The translations under genes were made by a program, and so were the position numbers. 64,000 nt of DNA, from NCBI RefSeq assembly GCF_000373625.1, contig NZ_KB891995.1, positions 186,001-250,000 of the forward strand. Direction: 5' to 3'. Each line of letters begins with the position of its first letter. The stretch's first letter is position 1. This document shows, piece after piece, positions 34,958-43,338 of this stretch. The stretch comes from Streptomyces sp. LaPpAH-108. GTDB taxonomy: Bacteria > Actinomycetota > Actinomycetes > Streptomycetales > Streptomycetaceae. A model generated the notes under the pieces. It did no database searches and was not told the origin of the DNA. It worked only from the letters and a program-made list of their open reading frames with translations.

Positions 34958-34984
34958 GGGAATGCGCGGCCCTTAGGATCGGTT
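34958..34984 (+). promoter_or_regulatory. SigR-type promoter of trxBA
   Basis: GGGAAT (34958-34963), an 18-bp spacer, then GTT (34982-34984) match the thiol-stress sigma factor SigR consensus GGGAAT-N18/19-GTT. It is 72 bp before the trxB GTG, where trxBA is known to be SigR-driven in Streptomyces. Confidence 0.8.
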
Positions 34985-35055
34985 GGGTGGGGTGAGAGCC
35001 CCGAAAGGGACTTTCACCGGTCGACTGACACAGACCAGAGACGAGGAATCAAGCC

Positions 35056-36027
35056 GTGAGCGACGTCCGTAACGTGATCATCATCGGCTCCGGGCCCGCA
35101 GGCTACACGGCGGCGCTCTACACCGCGCGCGCGTCCCTGAAGCCTCTGGTGTTCGAAGGCGCCGTCACCGCCGGTGGCGCGCTGATGAACACCACCGAGG
35201 TGGAGAACTACCCGGGCTTCCCCAGCGGCATCATGGGCCCCGACCTGATGGACAACATGCGGGCGCAGGCCGAGCGGTTCGGCGCCGAGCTGATCCCGGA
35301 CGACATCGTGTCCGTCGACCTGACCGGTGAGATCAAGACCGTCACCGACACCTCGGGCACCGTCCACCGCGCGAAGGCGGTCATCGTCGCCACCGGCTCC
35401 CAGCACCGCAAGCTCGCGCTGCCCAACGAGGACGCGCTCTCCGGCCGTGGCGTCTCCTGGTGTGCCACCTGTGACGGCTTCTTCTTCCGGGACCAGGACA
35501 TCGCCGTGATTGGCGGCGGCGACACCGCGATGGAGGAGGCCACCTTCCTCTCGCGGTTCGCCAAGTCCGTGACGATCGTCCACCGCCGTGACACCCTGCG
35601 CGCCTCCAAGGCGATGCAGGAGCGCGCCTTCAACGACCCGAAGATCAAGTTCGCCTGGGACAGCGAGGTCGTGGAGATCCTCGGCGAGCAGAAGCTCACC
35701 GGCCTCAAGCTCCGCAACCTCAAGACGGGCGAGATCTCGGAGCTGCCCGTGACGGGTCTGTTCATCGCCATCGGCCACGACCCGCGTACCGAGCTGTTCA
35801 AGGGCCAGCTGGACCTGGACGCCGAGGGCTATCTGAAGGTCGCCGCTCCCTCCACCCGGACCAACGTGCCCGGCGTCTTCGCCGCGGGCGACGTGGTCGA
35901 CCACACCTACCGTCAGGCGATCACCGCGGCCGGCACCGGCTGTGCCTCCGCGCTCGACGCCGAGCGCTACCTGGCCGCGCTGCTCGACACCGACCAGGCC
36001 GAGCCCGAGAAGACCGCGGCCGTCTGA
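35056..36027 (+). CDS. trxB: Thioredoxin reductase
   Basis: A 323-aa FAD/NADPH flavoenzyme that reduces thioredoxin. FAD-binding G-S-G-P-A-G-Y-T-A-A-L at the start, the redox-active C-A-T-C (Cys 136 and 139), NADPH-binding G-G-G-D-T-A-M-E-E, and the C-terminal G-V-F-A-A-G-D-V motif are all present. GTG 35056 follows GACGAGGAA. It is 42 bp upstream of trxA and both sit downstream of a SigR-type promoter. Confidence 0.98.
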   Translation: MSDVRNVIIIGSGPAGYTAALYTARASLKPLVFEGAVTAGGALMNTTEVENYPGFPSGIMGPDLMDNMRAQAERFGAELIPDDIVSVDLTGEIKTVTDTSGTVHRAKAVIVATGSQHRKLALPNEDALSGRGVSWCATCDGFFFRDQDIAVIGGGDTAMEEATFLSRFAKSVTIVHRRDTLRASKAMQERAFNDPKIKFAWDSEVVEILGEQKLTGLKLRNLKTGEISELPVTGLFIAIGHDPRTELFKGQLDLDAEGYLKVAAPSTRTNVPGVFAAGDVVDHTYRQAITAAGTGCASALDAERYLAALLDTDQAEPEKTAAV

Positions 36028-36069
36028 CCGCCCCGCCCCCACCGTAAGAACAGAAATAAGGAGCCCGCT

Positions 36070-36402
36070 GTGGCCGGCAACCTGAAGAGCGTGACCGACG
36101 ACAACTTCGAGCAGGACGTGCTCAAGAGCGACAAGCCCGTCCTGGTGGACTTCTGGGCCGAGTGGTGCGGCCCGTGCCGCCAGATCGCTCCGTCCCTCGA
36201 GGCCATCGCCGCCGAGTACGGCGACAAGATCGAGGTCGTCAAGCTCAACATCGACCAGAACCCGAACACGGCCGCCAAGTACGGCGTCATGTCCATCCCG
36301 ACCCTGAACGTCTACCAGGGTGGCGATGTCGTCAAGACGATCGTCGGTGCCAAGCCGAAGGCCATGCTCGTGCGCGACCTCGAAGAGTTCATCGCCGAGT
36401 GA
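36070..36402 (+). CDS. trxA: Thioredoxin
   Basis: A 110-aa protein of normal size with active site W-C-G-P-C (residues 32-36) and the cis-Pro loop M-S-I-P-T-L. GTG 36070 follows AAGGAG. A perfect parS site starts 2 bp after the stop codon and a terminator follows it. Confidence 0.98.
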   Translation: MAGNLKSVTDDNFEQDVLKSDKPVLVDFWAEWCGPCRQIAPSLEAIAAEYGDKIEVVKLNIDQNPNTAAKYGVMSIPTLNVYQGGDVVKTIVGAKPKAMLVRDLEEFIAE

Positions 36403-36403
36403 C

Positions 36404-36417
36404 GTTTCACGTGAAAC
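36404..36417. promoter_or_regulatory. parS site
   Basis: Perfect GTTTCACGTGAAAC directly after the trxA stop, between it and the terminator. Confidence 0.93.
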
Positions 36418-36418
36418 A

Positions 36419-36454
36419 CGAAGGGGCCGACCCTGATGAGGGCCGGCCCCTTCG
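36419..36454. terminator. Terminator between trxA and the acetyltransferase
   Basis: CGAAGGGGCC (36419-36428) pairs with GGCCCCTTCG (36445-36454); the genes on both sides converge here. Confidence 0.85.
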
Positions 36455-36462
36455 GCATTCCG

Positions 36463-37080
36463 CTACAGCGGCCGGAGCGCGGGTTCCTTCTGTACGGCCC
36501 CCAGCAGCCGGTCGATGGCCATCTCCACGTCTTCCTTCCAGGACAGTGTCGAGCGCAGCTCCAGCCGCAGCCGAGGGTGCTGCGGGTGCTGCCGTACCGT
36601 CTTGAAGCCGACCGCGAGGAGATGGTCCACGGGGAGCAGGCAGGCCGGTTCCTTCCAGCGGGTGTCACCGAACGCCTCGATCGCCTTGAAGCCGCGCCTC
36701 AGCAGATCCTTGGCGACCGCCTGGACCAGCGTCCGGCCCAGCCCCTGCCCCTGATAGCCGGGCAGCACGAACGCGGTGATGAGCTGTACGGCGTCCGGCG
36801 AGACCGGGCTGGTGGGGAACGCCGCCGAGCGCGGCACATAGGCGGGCGGTGCGTAGAGCACGAAGCCCACCGGCACATCGTCCACGTAGACCGTTCGACC
36901 GCACGAGCCCCAGTCGAGGAGAACGGCGGAGATCCAGGACTCCTTCTCCCGGGCGGCCGTGCCCGCCTTCACCGCGGCCTCTCCGCTCACGGGGTCCAGC
37001 TCCCAGAACACGCAGGAGCGACAGCGCTGGGGAAGATCCTTGAGGTTGTCCAGCGTGAGCGGTACGAGCCGACGCCCCAT
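36463..37080 (-). CDS. GNAT-family acetyltransferase
   Basis: A 205-aa protein. It has the GNAT acetyl-CoA site L-I-T-A-F-V-L-P-G-Y-Q-G-Q-G-L-G-R-T-L (the Q/R-x-x-G-x-G/A loop) about residues 115-130. C-R-S-C in the N-terminal part may bind metal or be redox-active. ATG 37080 has GAGGAACAG upstream; an ATG 11 codons earlier has none. It is convergent with trxA and lies upstream (leftward) of nothing else in the operon. Substrate unknown. Confidence 0.85.
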   Translation of the reverse strand: MGRRLVPLTLDNLKDLPQRCRSCVFWELDPVSGEAAVKAGTAAREKESWISAVLLDWGSCGRTVYVDDVPVGFVLYAPPAYVPRSAAFPTSPVSPDAVQLITAFVLPGYQGQGLGRTLVQAVAKDLLRRGFKAIEAFGDTRWKEPACLLPVDHLLAVGFKTVRQHPQHPRLRLELRSTLSWKEDVEMAIDRLLGAVQKEPALRPL

Positions 37081-37307
37081 GAAGGCTGTTCCTCGCTTCC
37101 TACGGACGTGCATCGCGAGCGGCTGTCAGAGCGCTCCGTCTCCCGAGCAGCCCATCGGCGAATCCACCGACCGCTGCGCCCTACCCGTTCGCATCGTATC
37201 CACGATGCGATTCCCTCGATACCGGCTCAAAGCAAAGAGCGGACCGTGTTCCGGTACACACCGGACACGATCCGCTCCAGCAGCGCAGTCGGTCGGACCG
37301 CCGCGGG

Positions 37308-38411
37308 TCAGGCGTCCTGGCCCTCGTCGTCGCCGTCCTCGTCCTGGAGTCCCGTGGACAGCAGGGGCCCCTCGCCCGGGGCGAGCGTGCCGAGGATCCG
37401 CTCCAGGTCCTCGACCGAGGCGAACTCGACGGTGATCTTCCCCTTCTTCTGCCCGAGGTCCACCTTCACCCGGGTCTCGAAGCGGTCCGACAGCCGGGTG
37501 GCCAGATCACTCAGCGCGGGGGACACCAGGGCCCCGGCACGCGGCCCCTTGGAGCGCGCGGCCTTCTGCGGCCGCGAGCCCATCAGGGTCACGATCTCTT
37601 CCACCGCACGCACCGACAGCCCCTCGGCCACGATCCGGTGCGCCAGCCGGTCCTGCTCCTCGGAGTCCTCGACGGACAGCAGCGCCCGGGCGTGACCGGC
37701 CGAGAGCACCCCGGCCGCCACCCGCTTCTGCACGGTCGGCGACAGACGCAGCAGACGGAGCGTGTTGGAGATCTGCGGGCGGGAGCGCCCGATCCGGTCG
37801 GCCAGCTGGTCATGGGTGCAGTTGAAGTCCTTGAGCAGCTGATCGTAGGCGTGCGCCTCTTCGATCGGGTTGAGCTGCGCACGGTGCAGGTTCTCCAGCA
37901 GGGCGTCCAGGAGGAGCTTCTCGTCCTCCGTGGCGCGGACGATCGCCGGGATCGCCTCCAGGCCCGCCTTGCGGCTGGCCCGCCAGCGGCGCTCGCCCAT
38001 GATCAGCTCATAGCGGTCCGCGCCCAGCTCGCGCACGACGACGGGCTGGAGGAGGCCGACCTCCTGAATGGAGGTCACCAGCTCGCGCAGCGCGTCCTCG
38101 TCGAAGATCTCACGGGGCTGGCGCGGGTTGGGCGTGATGGAGTCGAGCGGGATCTCCGCGAAGTAGGCGCCCATGGGCGGCGCGGGCAGCTCCGCCACCG
38201 GGCTCGCCGGAGAGTCCTCCTGCTCCTGGGCCGGTGCCGGGACGGTGGGCGCCTCGGCGCCGGTTCCCCGACCGGCCGTCAGCAACGGCGCGGCTGCGGA
38301 TGATGCGGACGTCCCGCTGCCCAGCGCGCTGGACGCCAGGGTCTTCTCGGTCGGGGCAGCGGGGATCAGTGCGGCGAGACCGCGACCCAGCCCCCTCCGT
38401 CGTTCGTTCAC
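37308..38411 (-). CDS. parB: Chromosome-partitioning protein ParB
   Basis: A 367-aa CTP-dependent DNA clamp that loads at parS and spreads. After a disordered N-terminal ~100 residues come the ParB/Srx CTPase motif (GERRWRASRKAGLEAIPAIV) and the helix-turn-helix (R-S-R-P-Q-I-S-N-T-L-R-L-L-R-L-S), and a C-terminal dimerisation domain (RVKVDLGQKKGKITVEFASV). Twelve perfect parS sites lie in this window. GTG 38411 overlaps the parA stop (GTGA), so translation is coupled. Confidence 0.97.
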   Translation of the reverse strand: MNERRRGLGRGLAALIPAAPTEKTLASSALGSGTSASSAAAPLLTAGRGTGAEAPTVPAPAQEQEDSPASPVAELPAPPMGAYFAEIPLDSITPNPRQPREIFDEDALRELVTSIQEVGLLQPVVVRELGADRYELIMGERRWRASRKAGLEAIPAIVRATEDEKLLLDALLENLHRAQLNPIEEAHAYDQLLKDFNCTHDQLADRIGRSRPQISNTLRLLRLSPTVQKRVAAGVLSAGHARALLSVEDSEEQDRLAHRIVAEGLSVRAVEEIVTLMGSRPQKAARSKGPRAGALVSPALSDLATRLSDRFETRVKVDLGQKKGKITVEFASVEDLERILGTLAPGEGPLLSTGLQDEDGDDEGQDA

Positions 38412-39481
38412 TGCGTCCCCTCCACCATGTTCCGGTCGTTCTGGGTGCCGACGTGGGCGTGGGTCGGGTCGTAGCCGACTCCCGCACCCCTCAGCGCGAT
38501 TTCCCGGGCCGCCTCGAGGTAGGAGAGCGCCCCGCTCGACCCTGGATCGTAGGTCAGTACCGTCTGCCCATAGCTGGGAGCCTCGGAGATACGGACCGAG
38601 CGCGGGATGCTCGTCCGCAGCACCTCGTCACCGAAGTGGGTGCGGACCTCTTCCGCGACCTGAGAGGCGAGACGCGTCCGGCCGTCGTACATCGTCAGCA
38701 GGATGGTCGACACATGCAGCGTCGGGTTGAGGTGACCCCGCACCAGATCGACGTTGCGCAGCAGCTGGCCCAGGCCCTCCAGCGCGTAGTACTCGCACTG
38801 GATGGGGATGAGGACTTCCTGGCCGGCGACGAGCGCATTGACCGTCAGCAGGCCGAGCGACGGCGGGCAGTCGATGAGGATGTAGTCCAACGGCTGTTCG
38901 TACGCCTGGATCGCCCGCTGGAGTCGGCTCTCCCGCGCCACCAGGGACACCAACTCGATCTCGGCACCGGCGAGATCGATGGTGGCCGGGGCGCAGAACA
39001 GACCCTCGACGTCCGGAACGGGCTGGACGACCTCGGAGAGCGGCCTGCTCTCCACCAAGACGTCGTAGATGGACGGCACTTCCGCGTGGTGGTCGATCCC
39101 CAGTGCTGTGGACGCGTTGCCCTGCGGGTCGAGGTCGACCACCAGGACCCGGCCACCATGCAGTGCCAGGGAAGCGGCAAGGTTGACGGTGGTCGTCGTC
39201 TTGCCCACGCCTCCCTTCTGGTTGGCCACCACGATGACGCGGGTCTGCTCGGGCCTCGGCAGGCCCTCTACAGCGCGGCTGATGGCCTCCGCAGCTAGTT
39301 GGGCAGCGCGACCGATGGGAGTGTCGTCCATCGGGGGCGGTGTTTCACGTGAAACATCTGCCCCCATCGACTCGGTTCGGGGACCGGGGACCGGATCGGT
39401 CATCGGTCCCGCGATATTGGCGTCGGACCGCACGGATTCACTCTCCTCGACTTCAGGCTCGCAATGAACAGAGCCTCCCAT
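38408..39481 (-). CDS. parA: Chromosome-partitioning ATPase ParA
   Basis: A 357-aa P-loop ATPase that moves ParB-bound origins. Deviant Walker A K-G-G-V-G-K-T-T-T follows V-I-V-V-A-N-Q; Walker B/switch I-D-C-P-P-S-L-G-L and a C-terminal DNA-binding helix are present. The ~80-residue N-terminal extension contains V-S-R-E-T, encoded by a perfect parS site (39342). ATG 39481 has a weak ribosome-binding site; downstream Met codons are possible starts. Confidence 0.95.
   Translation of the reverse strand: MGGSVHCEPEVEESESVRSDANIAGPMTDPVPGPRTESMGADVSRETPPPMDDTPIGRAAQLAAEAISRAVEGLPRPEQTRVIVVANQKGGVGKTTTTVNLAASLALHGGRVLVVDLDPQGNASTALGIDHHAEVPSIYDVLVESRPLSEVVQPVPDVEGLFCAPATIDLAGAEIELVSLVARESRLQRAIQAYEQPLDYILIDCPPSLGLLTVNALVAGQEVLIPIQCEYYALEGLGQLLRNVDLVRGHLNPTLHVSTILLTMYDGRTRLASQVAEEVRTHFGDEVLRTSIPRSVRISEAPSYGQTVLTYDPGSSGALSYLEAAREIALRGAGVGYDPTHAHVGTQNDRNMVEGTQ
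39342..39355. promoter_or_regulatory. parS site inside parA
   Basis: Perfect GTTTCACGTGAAAC, read in frame on the minus strand as V-S-R-E-T near the ParA N-terminus. Confidence 0.93.
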
Positions 39482-39639
39482 GCCTTCGGTACCGCGAACC
39501 AGTGAGCCCTGGCCTTCTGTGGAGAAATCCACCTCTGTGGACACCTGCGGCACCGCTCCGGGTGAACCGAGCGGCTTCCGGTCCCGGGGTTCGGCCGCAG
39601 CATGACTCCGGCCGATGATGCCGTGCAGCAGTGAGCGAC

Positions 39640-39653
39640 GTTTCACGTGAAAC
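39640..39653. promoter_or_regulatory. parS site upstream of parA
   Basis: Perfect GTTTCACGTGAAAC about 160 bp before the parA start. Confidence 0.93.
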
Positions 39654-39742
39654 ACGATGCTCCGCCACGGCGACCGGGTCCTCGCGACACTCCGACCCAC
39701 CCGGCTTTGGCAGCTTGTGTGGAGCAGCCCGAACACGACAGA

Positions 39743-39780
39743 TGGGGTGTGCCCCGGGACCGAACCCGGGGCACACCCCA
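39743..39780 (-). terminator. Terminator of rsmG
   Basis: TGGGGTGTGCCCCGGG (39743-39758) and its perfect complement (39765-39780) around a 6-base loop. Confidence 0.9.
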
Positions 39781-39796
39781 TCCACCACATCCTGGC

Positions 39797-40513
39797 TCAG
39801 CGGCGCCTGCGCGCCCGGCCCGTCCGTGCCGCCTTGGCCCGCTTGGCCGCGAACCGTACGCCGCCCGGGCTCTCGCCGACCTCCACCCGCACGACGGTGG
39901 ACAGCGGGTCCACTACGCCCTCGCCCACGTGGAGGACCGAGGTGGAGACCGCACCGAGCTTGGCGAGCGCGGTGGACGCCGCCTTCAGCTCCTCCTCGGC
40001 GGTGTCCCCCTTCAGCGCCAGCATCTCGCCGTACGGCCGCAGCAGCGGGATGCCCCAGGCGGCCAGGCGGTCCAGCGGGGCCACGGCACGCGCCGTCACC
40101 ACATGCACCGGCGGCACCTTGCCCAGCATCTCCTCGGCTCGTCCGCGCACCACGGTCACATGGTCGAGGCCCAGCAGCTCCACGACCTCGGTGAGGAAGG
40201 TGGTGCGCCGCAGCAGCGGCTCAAGGAGAGTGATGTTGAGATCGTCCCGCACCAGGGCCAGCGGGATGCCCGGCAGACCCGCGCCCGAGCCGACGTCGCA
40301 GACCGTCACCCCCTCGGGAACGGCCTCGGAGAGCACCGCGCAGTTCAGCAAATGGCGCTCCCACAGCCGGGGCACTTCCCGGGGACCGATCAGACCGCGC
40401 TGTACACCTGCCTCGGCCAGCAGCTCCGCATAGCGCACCGCGTCGTCGAAGCGATCACCAAATACTTCCCGCGCCTGTTCGGGCGCGGGGGGAAGCTCCG
40501 CTGCCTCCGTCAC
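39797..40513 (-). CDS. rsmG: 16S rRNA m7G527 methyltransferase RsmG
   Basis: A 238-aa SAM-dependent methyltransferase. C-D-V-G-S-G-A-G-L-P-G-I-P-L-A binds SAM and the V-T-A-R-A-V-A-P-L motif is family-specific; the basic tail (A-K-A-A-R-T-G-R-A-R-R-R-R) is typical of Streptomyces. GTG 40513 follows GGAAGG at a good distance, and earlier in-frame codons lack one. Loss of RsmG raises streptomycin resistance and antibiotic production in Streptomyces. Confidence 0.95.
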   Translation of the reverse strand: MTEAAELPPAPEQAREVFGDRFDDAVRYAELLAEAGVQRGLIGPREVPRLWERHLLNCAVLSEAVPEGVTVCDVGSGAGLPGIPLALVRDDLNITLLEPLLRRTTFLTEVVELLGLDHVTVVRGRAEEMLGKVPPVHVVTARAVAPLDRLAAWGIPLLRPYGEMLALKGDTAEEELKAASTALAKLGAVSTSVLHVGEGVVDPLSTVVRVEVGESPGGVRFAAKRAKAARTGRARRRR

Positions 40514-40583
40514 GGGGACCGTCCTTCCGTACAGCGCCGGCGCATCCCGCACCGGCCACCAGAACTACAGGCTGACAAAGTTC

Positions 40584-40619
40584 GGCCCCGTCTGCGCCTC
40601 AGACGCAACAGACGGGGCC
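40584..40619 (-). terminator. Hairpin between jag and rsmG
   Basis: GGCCCCGTCTG (40584-40594) pairs with CAGACGGGGCC (40609-40619) around a 14-base loop that itself can pair. It likely acts as a terminator or attenuator. Confidence 0.7.
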
Positions 40620-40636
40620 GGTGGAACAGGGGCCGA

Positions 40637-41152
40637 TCAGGCGGGCAGTACGACGACGAACCGCTGCGGTTCCTCGCCCTCCGACTCGCTGCGCAGTCCC
40701 GCACCCTTGATCGCGTCGTGCACGACCTTGCGCTCGAAGGGGGTCATCGGCTTGAGCTTGACGGGCTCGCCCGAGCTCTTGACCTCGGCAGCCGCCTTGG
40801 CGCCCAGCTCGGCCAGCTCGGCGCGCTTCTTGGCCCGGTAGCCCGCGATGTCGAGCATCAGCCGGCTGCGGTCACCGGTCTCCCGGTGCACGGCCAGGCG
40901 CGTCAGCTCCTGCAGCGCCTCCAGCACCTCGCCGTCCCGGCCGACCAGCTTCTGGAGGTCGCGGCCACCGGCGTCGCTGATGATCGAAACGGAGGCACGG
41001 TCGGCCTCGACGTCCATGTCGATGTCGCCGTCGAGGTCGGCGATGTCGAGCAGACCCTCCAGGTAGTCCGCGGCGATCTCACCCTCCTGCTCCAGGCGGG
41101 TCAGGGTGTCTGCACCCTCGGCAGCGGCGGAGGTAGTGGTGCCTTCCGTCAC
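40637..41152 (-). CDS. jag: Jag/KhpB RNA-binding protein
   Basis: A 171-aa protein. A KH-like domain (ending with L-V-G-R-D-G-E-V-L-E-A-L-Q) is followed by an R3H domain (R-L-M-L-D-I-A-G-Y-R-A-K-K-R and M-T-P-F-E-R-K-V-V-H-D). It lacks the long N-terminal Jag domain. KhpB with KhpA binds RNA and influences wall synthesis and division. It is 15 bp downstream of yidC, in the rpmH-rnpA-yidD-yidC-jag order usual beside dnaA. Confidence 0.93.
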   Translation of the reverse strand: MTEGTTTSAAAEGADTLTRLEQEGEIAADYLEGLLDIADLDGDIDMDVEADRASVSIISDAGGRDLQKLVGRDGEVLEALQELTRLAVHRETGDRSRLMLDIAGYRAKKRAELAELGAKAAAEVKSSGEPVKLKPMTPFERKVVHDAIKGAGLRSESEGEEPQRFVVVLPA

Positions 41153-41167
41153 GGGATGAGCTCCTTC

Positions 41168-42445
41168 TTACTTCTTGGACGGGGACTTGGGCCGCTGCTG
41201 GCCACCCTTGCTCTGCCCGGACTGGGCCTTGCTGCGGGTGCCGGAACCGGACTTCTGGGGCTGCTTGGCAGCGGCGGGCTTGGCGTCCTGAGGCTCGTCG
41301 GACTCGGACTTCTCCAGCGAGGTGGTCGCGGTGGCGCCGTCCGGCTGCTTGGTGCCGGACTGGTGACGCTGGGCCTTGCTCTGCCGCTTAGGCTGCTGGC
41401 GCCGGGCGGGGGCGGTGGCCGCCGTACCGTCCTCGGTCTGGGCCACGGCCTGGGCCTCGCTCTTGATCACGGAGCCATCGGCCTGAGCGGCCAGACCAGC
41501 CTTGCTCAGCGCGTTGATGAACTTCCGCTCGGCCTCGTTGCGGTCGCGGCCCTTGGCGACGATCGCCTTGACGATCGTGCGCTCGCTGCGGCGGCGGATC
41601 TTGCCGTGGTGCGTGACGTGCTTGGTCAGACGCTCCAGGTACGCGGCCTGAGCCTTGGAGCCCGGGTTCGGATTGTTGCGGATGACGTACATCTGCTGGC
41701 CCATGGTCCACACGTTGGTGGTCAGCCAGTAGACGAGGACACCGACCGGGAAGTTGATGCCAAAGACGGCGAACATGATCGGGAAGACGTACATCAGCAT
41801 CTTCTGCTGCTGCATGAACGGCGTCTTGACCGTGGTGTCGACGTTCTTGGTCATCAGCTGGCGCTGCGTGTAGAACTGCGACGCCGACATCAGGACGATC
41901 ATGATCGCGGTGATGACCCGCACATCGGTGACCGAGGCGTGCATCGCCGCGATGGTGTCGGCGCTGTCCTTGAACTTCGCCGCGAGCGGGGCACCGAAGA
42001 TGTGCGCCTTACGGGCGCTCTCCAGCAGCGACGTGTTGATGACGCCGATGGTCTTGCCCGACGCGATGCCGTTGAGCACGTGGTAGAGGGCAAAGAAGAA
42101 GGGAGACTGCGCCAGGATGGGAAGGCACGAGGAGAGCGGGTTGGTACCCGACTCCTTGTACAGCTTCATCATCTCTTCGGACTGACGCTGCTTGTCGTTC
42201 TTGTAGCGCTCCTGGATCTTCTTCATCTCAGGCTGGAGCGTCTGCATCGCGCGCGTCGCCTTGATCTGCTTCACGAAGAGCGGGATCAGGCAGATGCGGA
42301 TGAGAATCACCAGGGACACGATGGACAGGCCCCAGGCCCAGCCCGTGTCAGGACCGAAGATCGCCCCGTACACCGTGTGGAACTGGACGATGACCCAGGA
42401 GACGGGTGTCGTGATGAAGCTGAAGAAGCTGGCAATCGTGTCCAC
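41168..42445 (-). CDS. yidC: Membrane-protein insertase YidC
   Basis: A 425-aa Oxa1-type insertase. Five-span core with G-L-S-I-V-S-L-V-I-L-I-R-I-C-L-I-P-L (conserved Arg) and the cytoplasmic coiled region (L-Q-P-E-M-K-K-I-Q-E-R-Y-K-N-D-K-Q-R-Q), then L-P-I-L-A-Q-S-P-F-F-F-A-L-Y. The C-terminal ~150 residues are a long basic, Gln/Ser-rich tail, typical of actinobacteria and suited to ribosome contact. It is the gene after yidD; start at GTG 42445. Confidence 0.96.
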   Translation of the reverse strand: MDTIASFFSFITTPVSWVIVQFHTVYGAIFGPDTGWAWGLSIVSLVILIRICLIPLFVKQIKATRAMQTLQPEMKKIQERYKNDKQRQSEEMMKLYKESGTNPLSSCLPILAQSPFFFALYHVLNGIASGKTIGVINTSLLESARKAHIFGAPLAAKFKDSADTIAAMHASVTDVRVITAIMIVLMSASQFYTQRQLMTKNVDTTVKTPFMQQQKMLMYVFPIMFAVFGINFPVGVLVYWLTTNVWTMGQQMYVIRNNPNPGSKAQAAYLERLTKHVTHHGKIRRRSERTIVKAIVAKGRDRNEAERKFINALSKAGLAAQADGSVIKSEAQAVAQTEDGTAATAPARRQQPKRQSKAQRHQSGTKQPDGATATTSLEKSESDEPQDAKPAAAKQPQKSGSGTRSKAQSGQSKGGQQRPKSPSKK

Positions 42446-42448
42446 TAA

Positions 42449-42811
42449 TCATGCTCCTTGGGCATGGGACGAGGTCTCTGCGGCCGGGCTCGAAGGAGGC
42501 TCGGAAAGCTTCGCCTCGGTGGCCGGTTCGGCGGCGGAGGTTCCGCCCCTGCGTGCGCGCCAGGCGCCGCGCAGCATTTCGTGCCACCGCGGACGCTTGC
42601 GCGGGGGGACATGGTCCACACCGCCCAGCGACCACGGATTGCACCGGAGGATGCGCCAGGCGGTCAGGGCCGTTCCCTTGATCGCACCATGCCGGTCGAT
42701 GGCCGTGTAGCCGTAATGAGAGCACGACGGGTAGTACTTGCATACCGGCCCCAGCAGCGGACTGATCGTCCACTGGTACAACTTGATCAGGGCCAGCAGT
42801 GGGTACTTCAT
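42449..42811 (-). CDS. yidD: Membrane insertion efficiency factor YidD
   Basis: A 120-aa protein. K-Y-Y-P-S-C-S-H-Y-G and I-L-R-C-N-P-W-S-L-G-G-V-D are the YidD signature. The ATG at 42811 overlaps the rnpA stop. A hydrophobic N-terminal segment associates with the membrane. It is 3 bp before yidC. Confidence 0.95.
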   Translation of the reverse strand: MKYPLLALIKLYQWTISPLLGPVCKYYPSCSHYGYTAIDRHGAIKGTALTAWRILRCNPWSLGGVDHVPPRKRPRWHEMLRGAWRARRGGTSAAEPATEAKLSEPPSSPAAETSSHAQGA

Positions 42812-43179
42812 CGCGCGCCCCCTCCCAGTAGCCGCGCAAGGGCGGCATCCAGGTCTCGGGCCAGCTGTGCGTGTTCCACGTCGCCCGATCCGGGCAGCGC
42901 TCGTACGACTACCAGGCTACCGGGGGGAAACAGGGCAACCCGGTCACGCATCAGGTGACGCAGTCTGCGCTTGACTTTGTTGCGCACGACCGCGCCACCC
43001 ACAGCCTTGCTCACGACGAAACCCGCACGCGTCGGGGGAGCGCTCTCCCCAGGCGCGTGCGGGTCCGTGGCACCGCTACGAAAGTGGACGACGAGGGTCG
43101 GGCGGCCTGCCCGGCGCCCTCGTCGTACCGCGGTCGCGAAGTCCTCGCGCCGCCTCAGCCGGTGGTCGGTGGGCAGCAC
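42808..43179 (-). CDS. rnpA: Ribonuclease P protein component
   Basis: A 123-aa basic protein that helps RNase P RNA process tRNA 5' ends. The RNR motif (V-R-N-K-V-K-R-R-L-R-H) is present near residues 65-75, and D-F-A-T-A-V-R-R-G-R-R is typical of the N-terminus. Start GTG 43179, 21 bp after rpmH. Confidence 0.96.
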   Translation of the reverse strand: MLPTDHRLRRREDFATAVRRGRRAGRPTLVVHFRSGATDPHAPGESAPPTRAGFVVSKAVGGAVVRNKVKRRLRHLMRDRVALFPPGSLVVVRALPGSGDVEHAQLARDLDAALARLLGGGAR

Positions 43180-43200
43180 GACGTCACGACCTGGTCAGGA

Positions 43201-43338
43201 TCAGGCGGACAGGGCGGCGCGACCCTTGCTGCGGCGGTTCGCGAGAATCGCGCGGCCGGCACGGGTGCGCATCCGCAGGCGGAAGCCGTGGGTCTTCGCG
43301 CGACGACGGTTGTTCGGCTGGAAGGTGCGCTTGCTCAC
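43201..43338 (-). CDS. rpmH: 50S ribosomal protein L34
   Basis: A 45-aa protein: K-R-T-F-Q-P-N-N-R-R-R-A-K-T-H-G-F-R, then M-R-T-R-A-G-R-A-I-L-A-N-R-R, of full family length. GTG 43338 follows a GGAG site (on the minus strand, in CTGGAGCCC). It opens the leftward rpmH-rnpA-yidD-yidC-jag operon, divergent from dnaA. Confidence 0.98.
   Translation of the reverse strand: MSKRTFQPNNRRRAKTHGFRLRMRTRAGRAILANRRSKGRAALSA

Larger units (their letters stand above)
39482..39796. other. parA/rsmG gap with parS and terminator
   Basis: A 315-bp gap. It holds a parS site at 39640, the rsmG terminator at 39743-39780, and must carry the parAB promoter, which I cannot place exactly. Confidence 0.55.

Noticed and set aside
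36404..36417. parS-type palindromes as transcription terminators
   Set aside because: Six-base arms, no T-run, and identical sequence in many contexts fit ParB sites; the real terminator follows at 36419.
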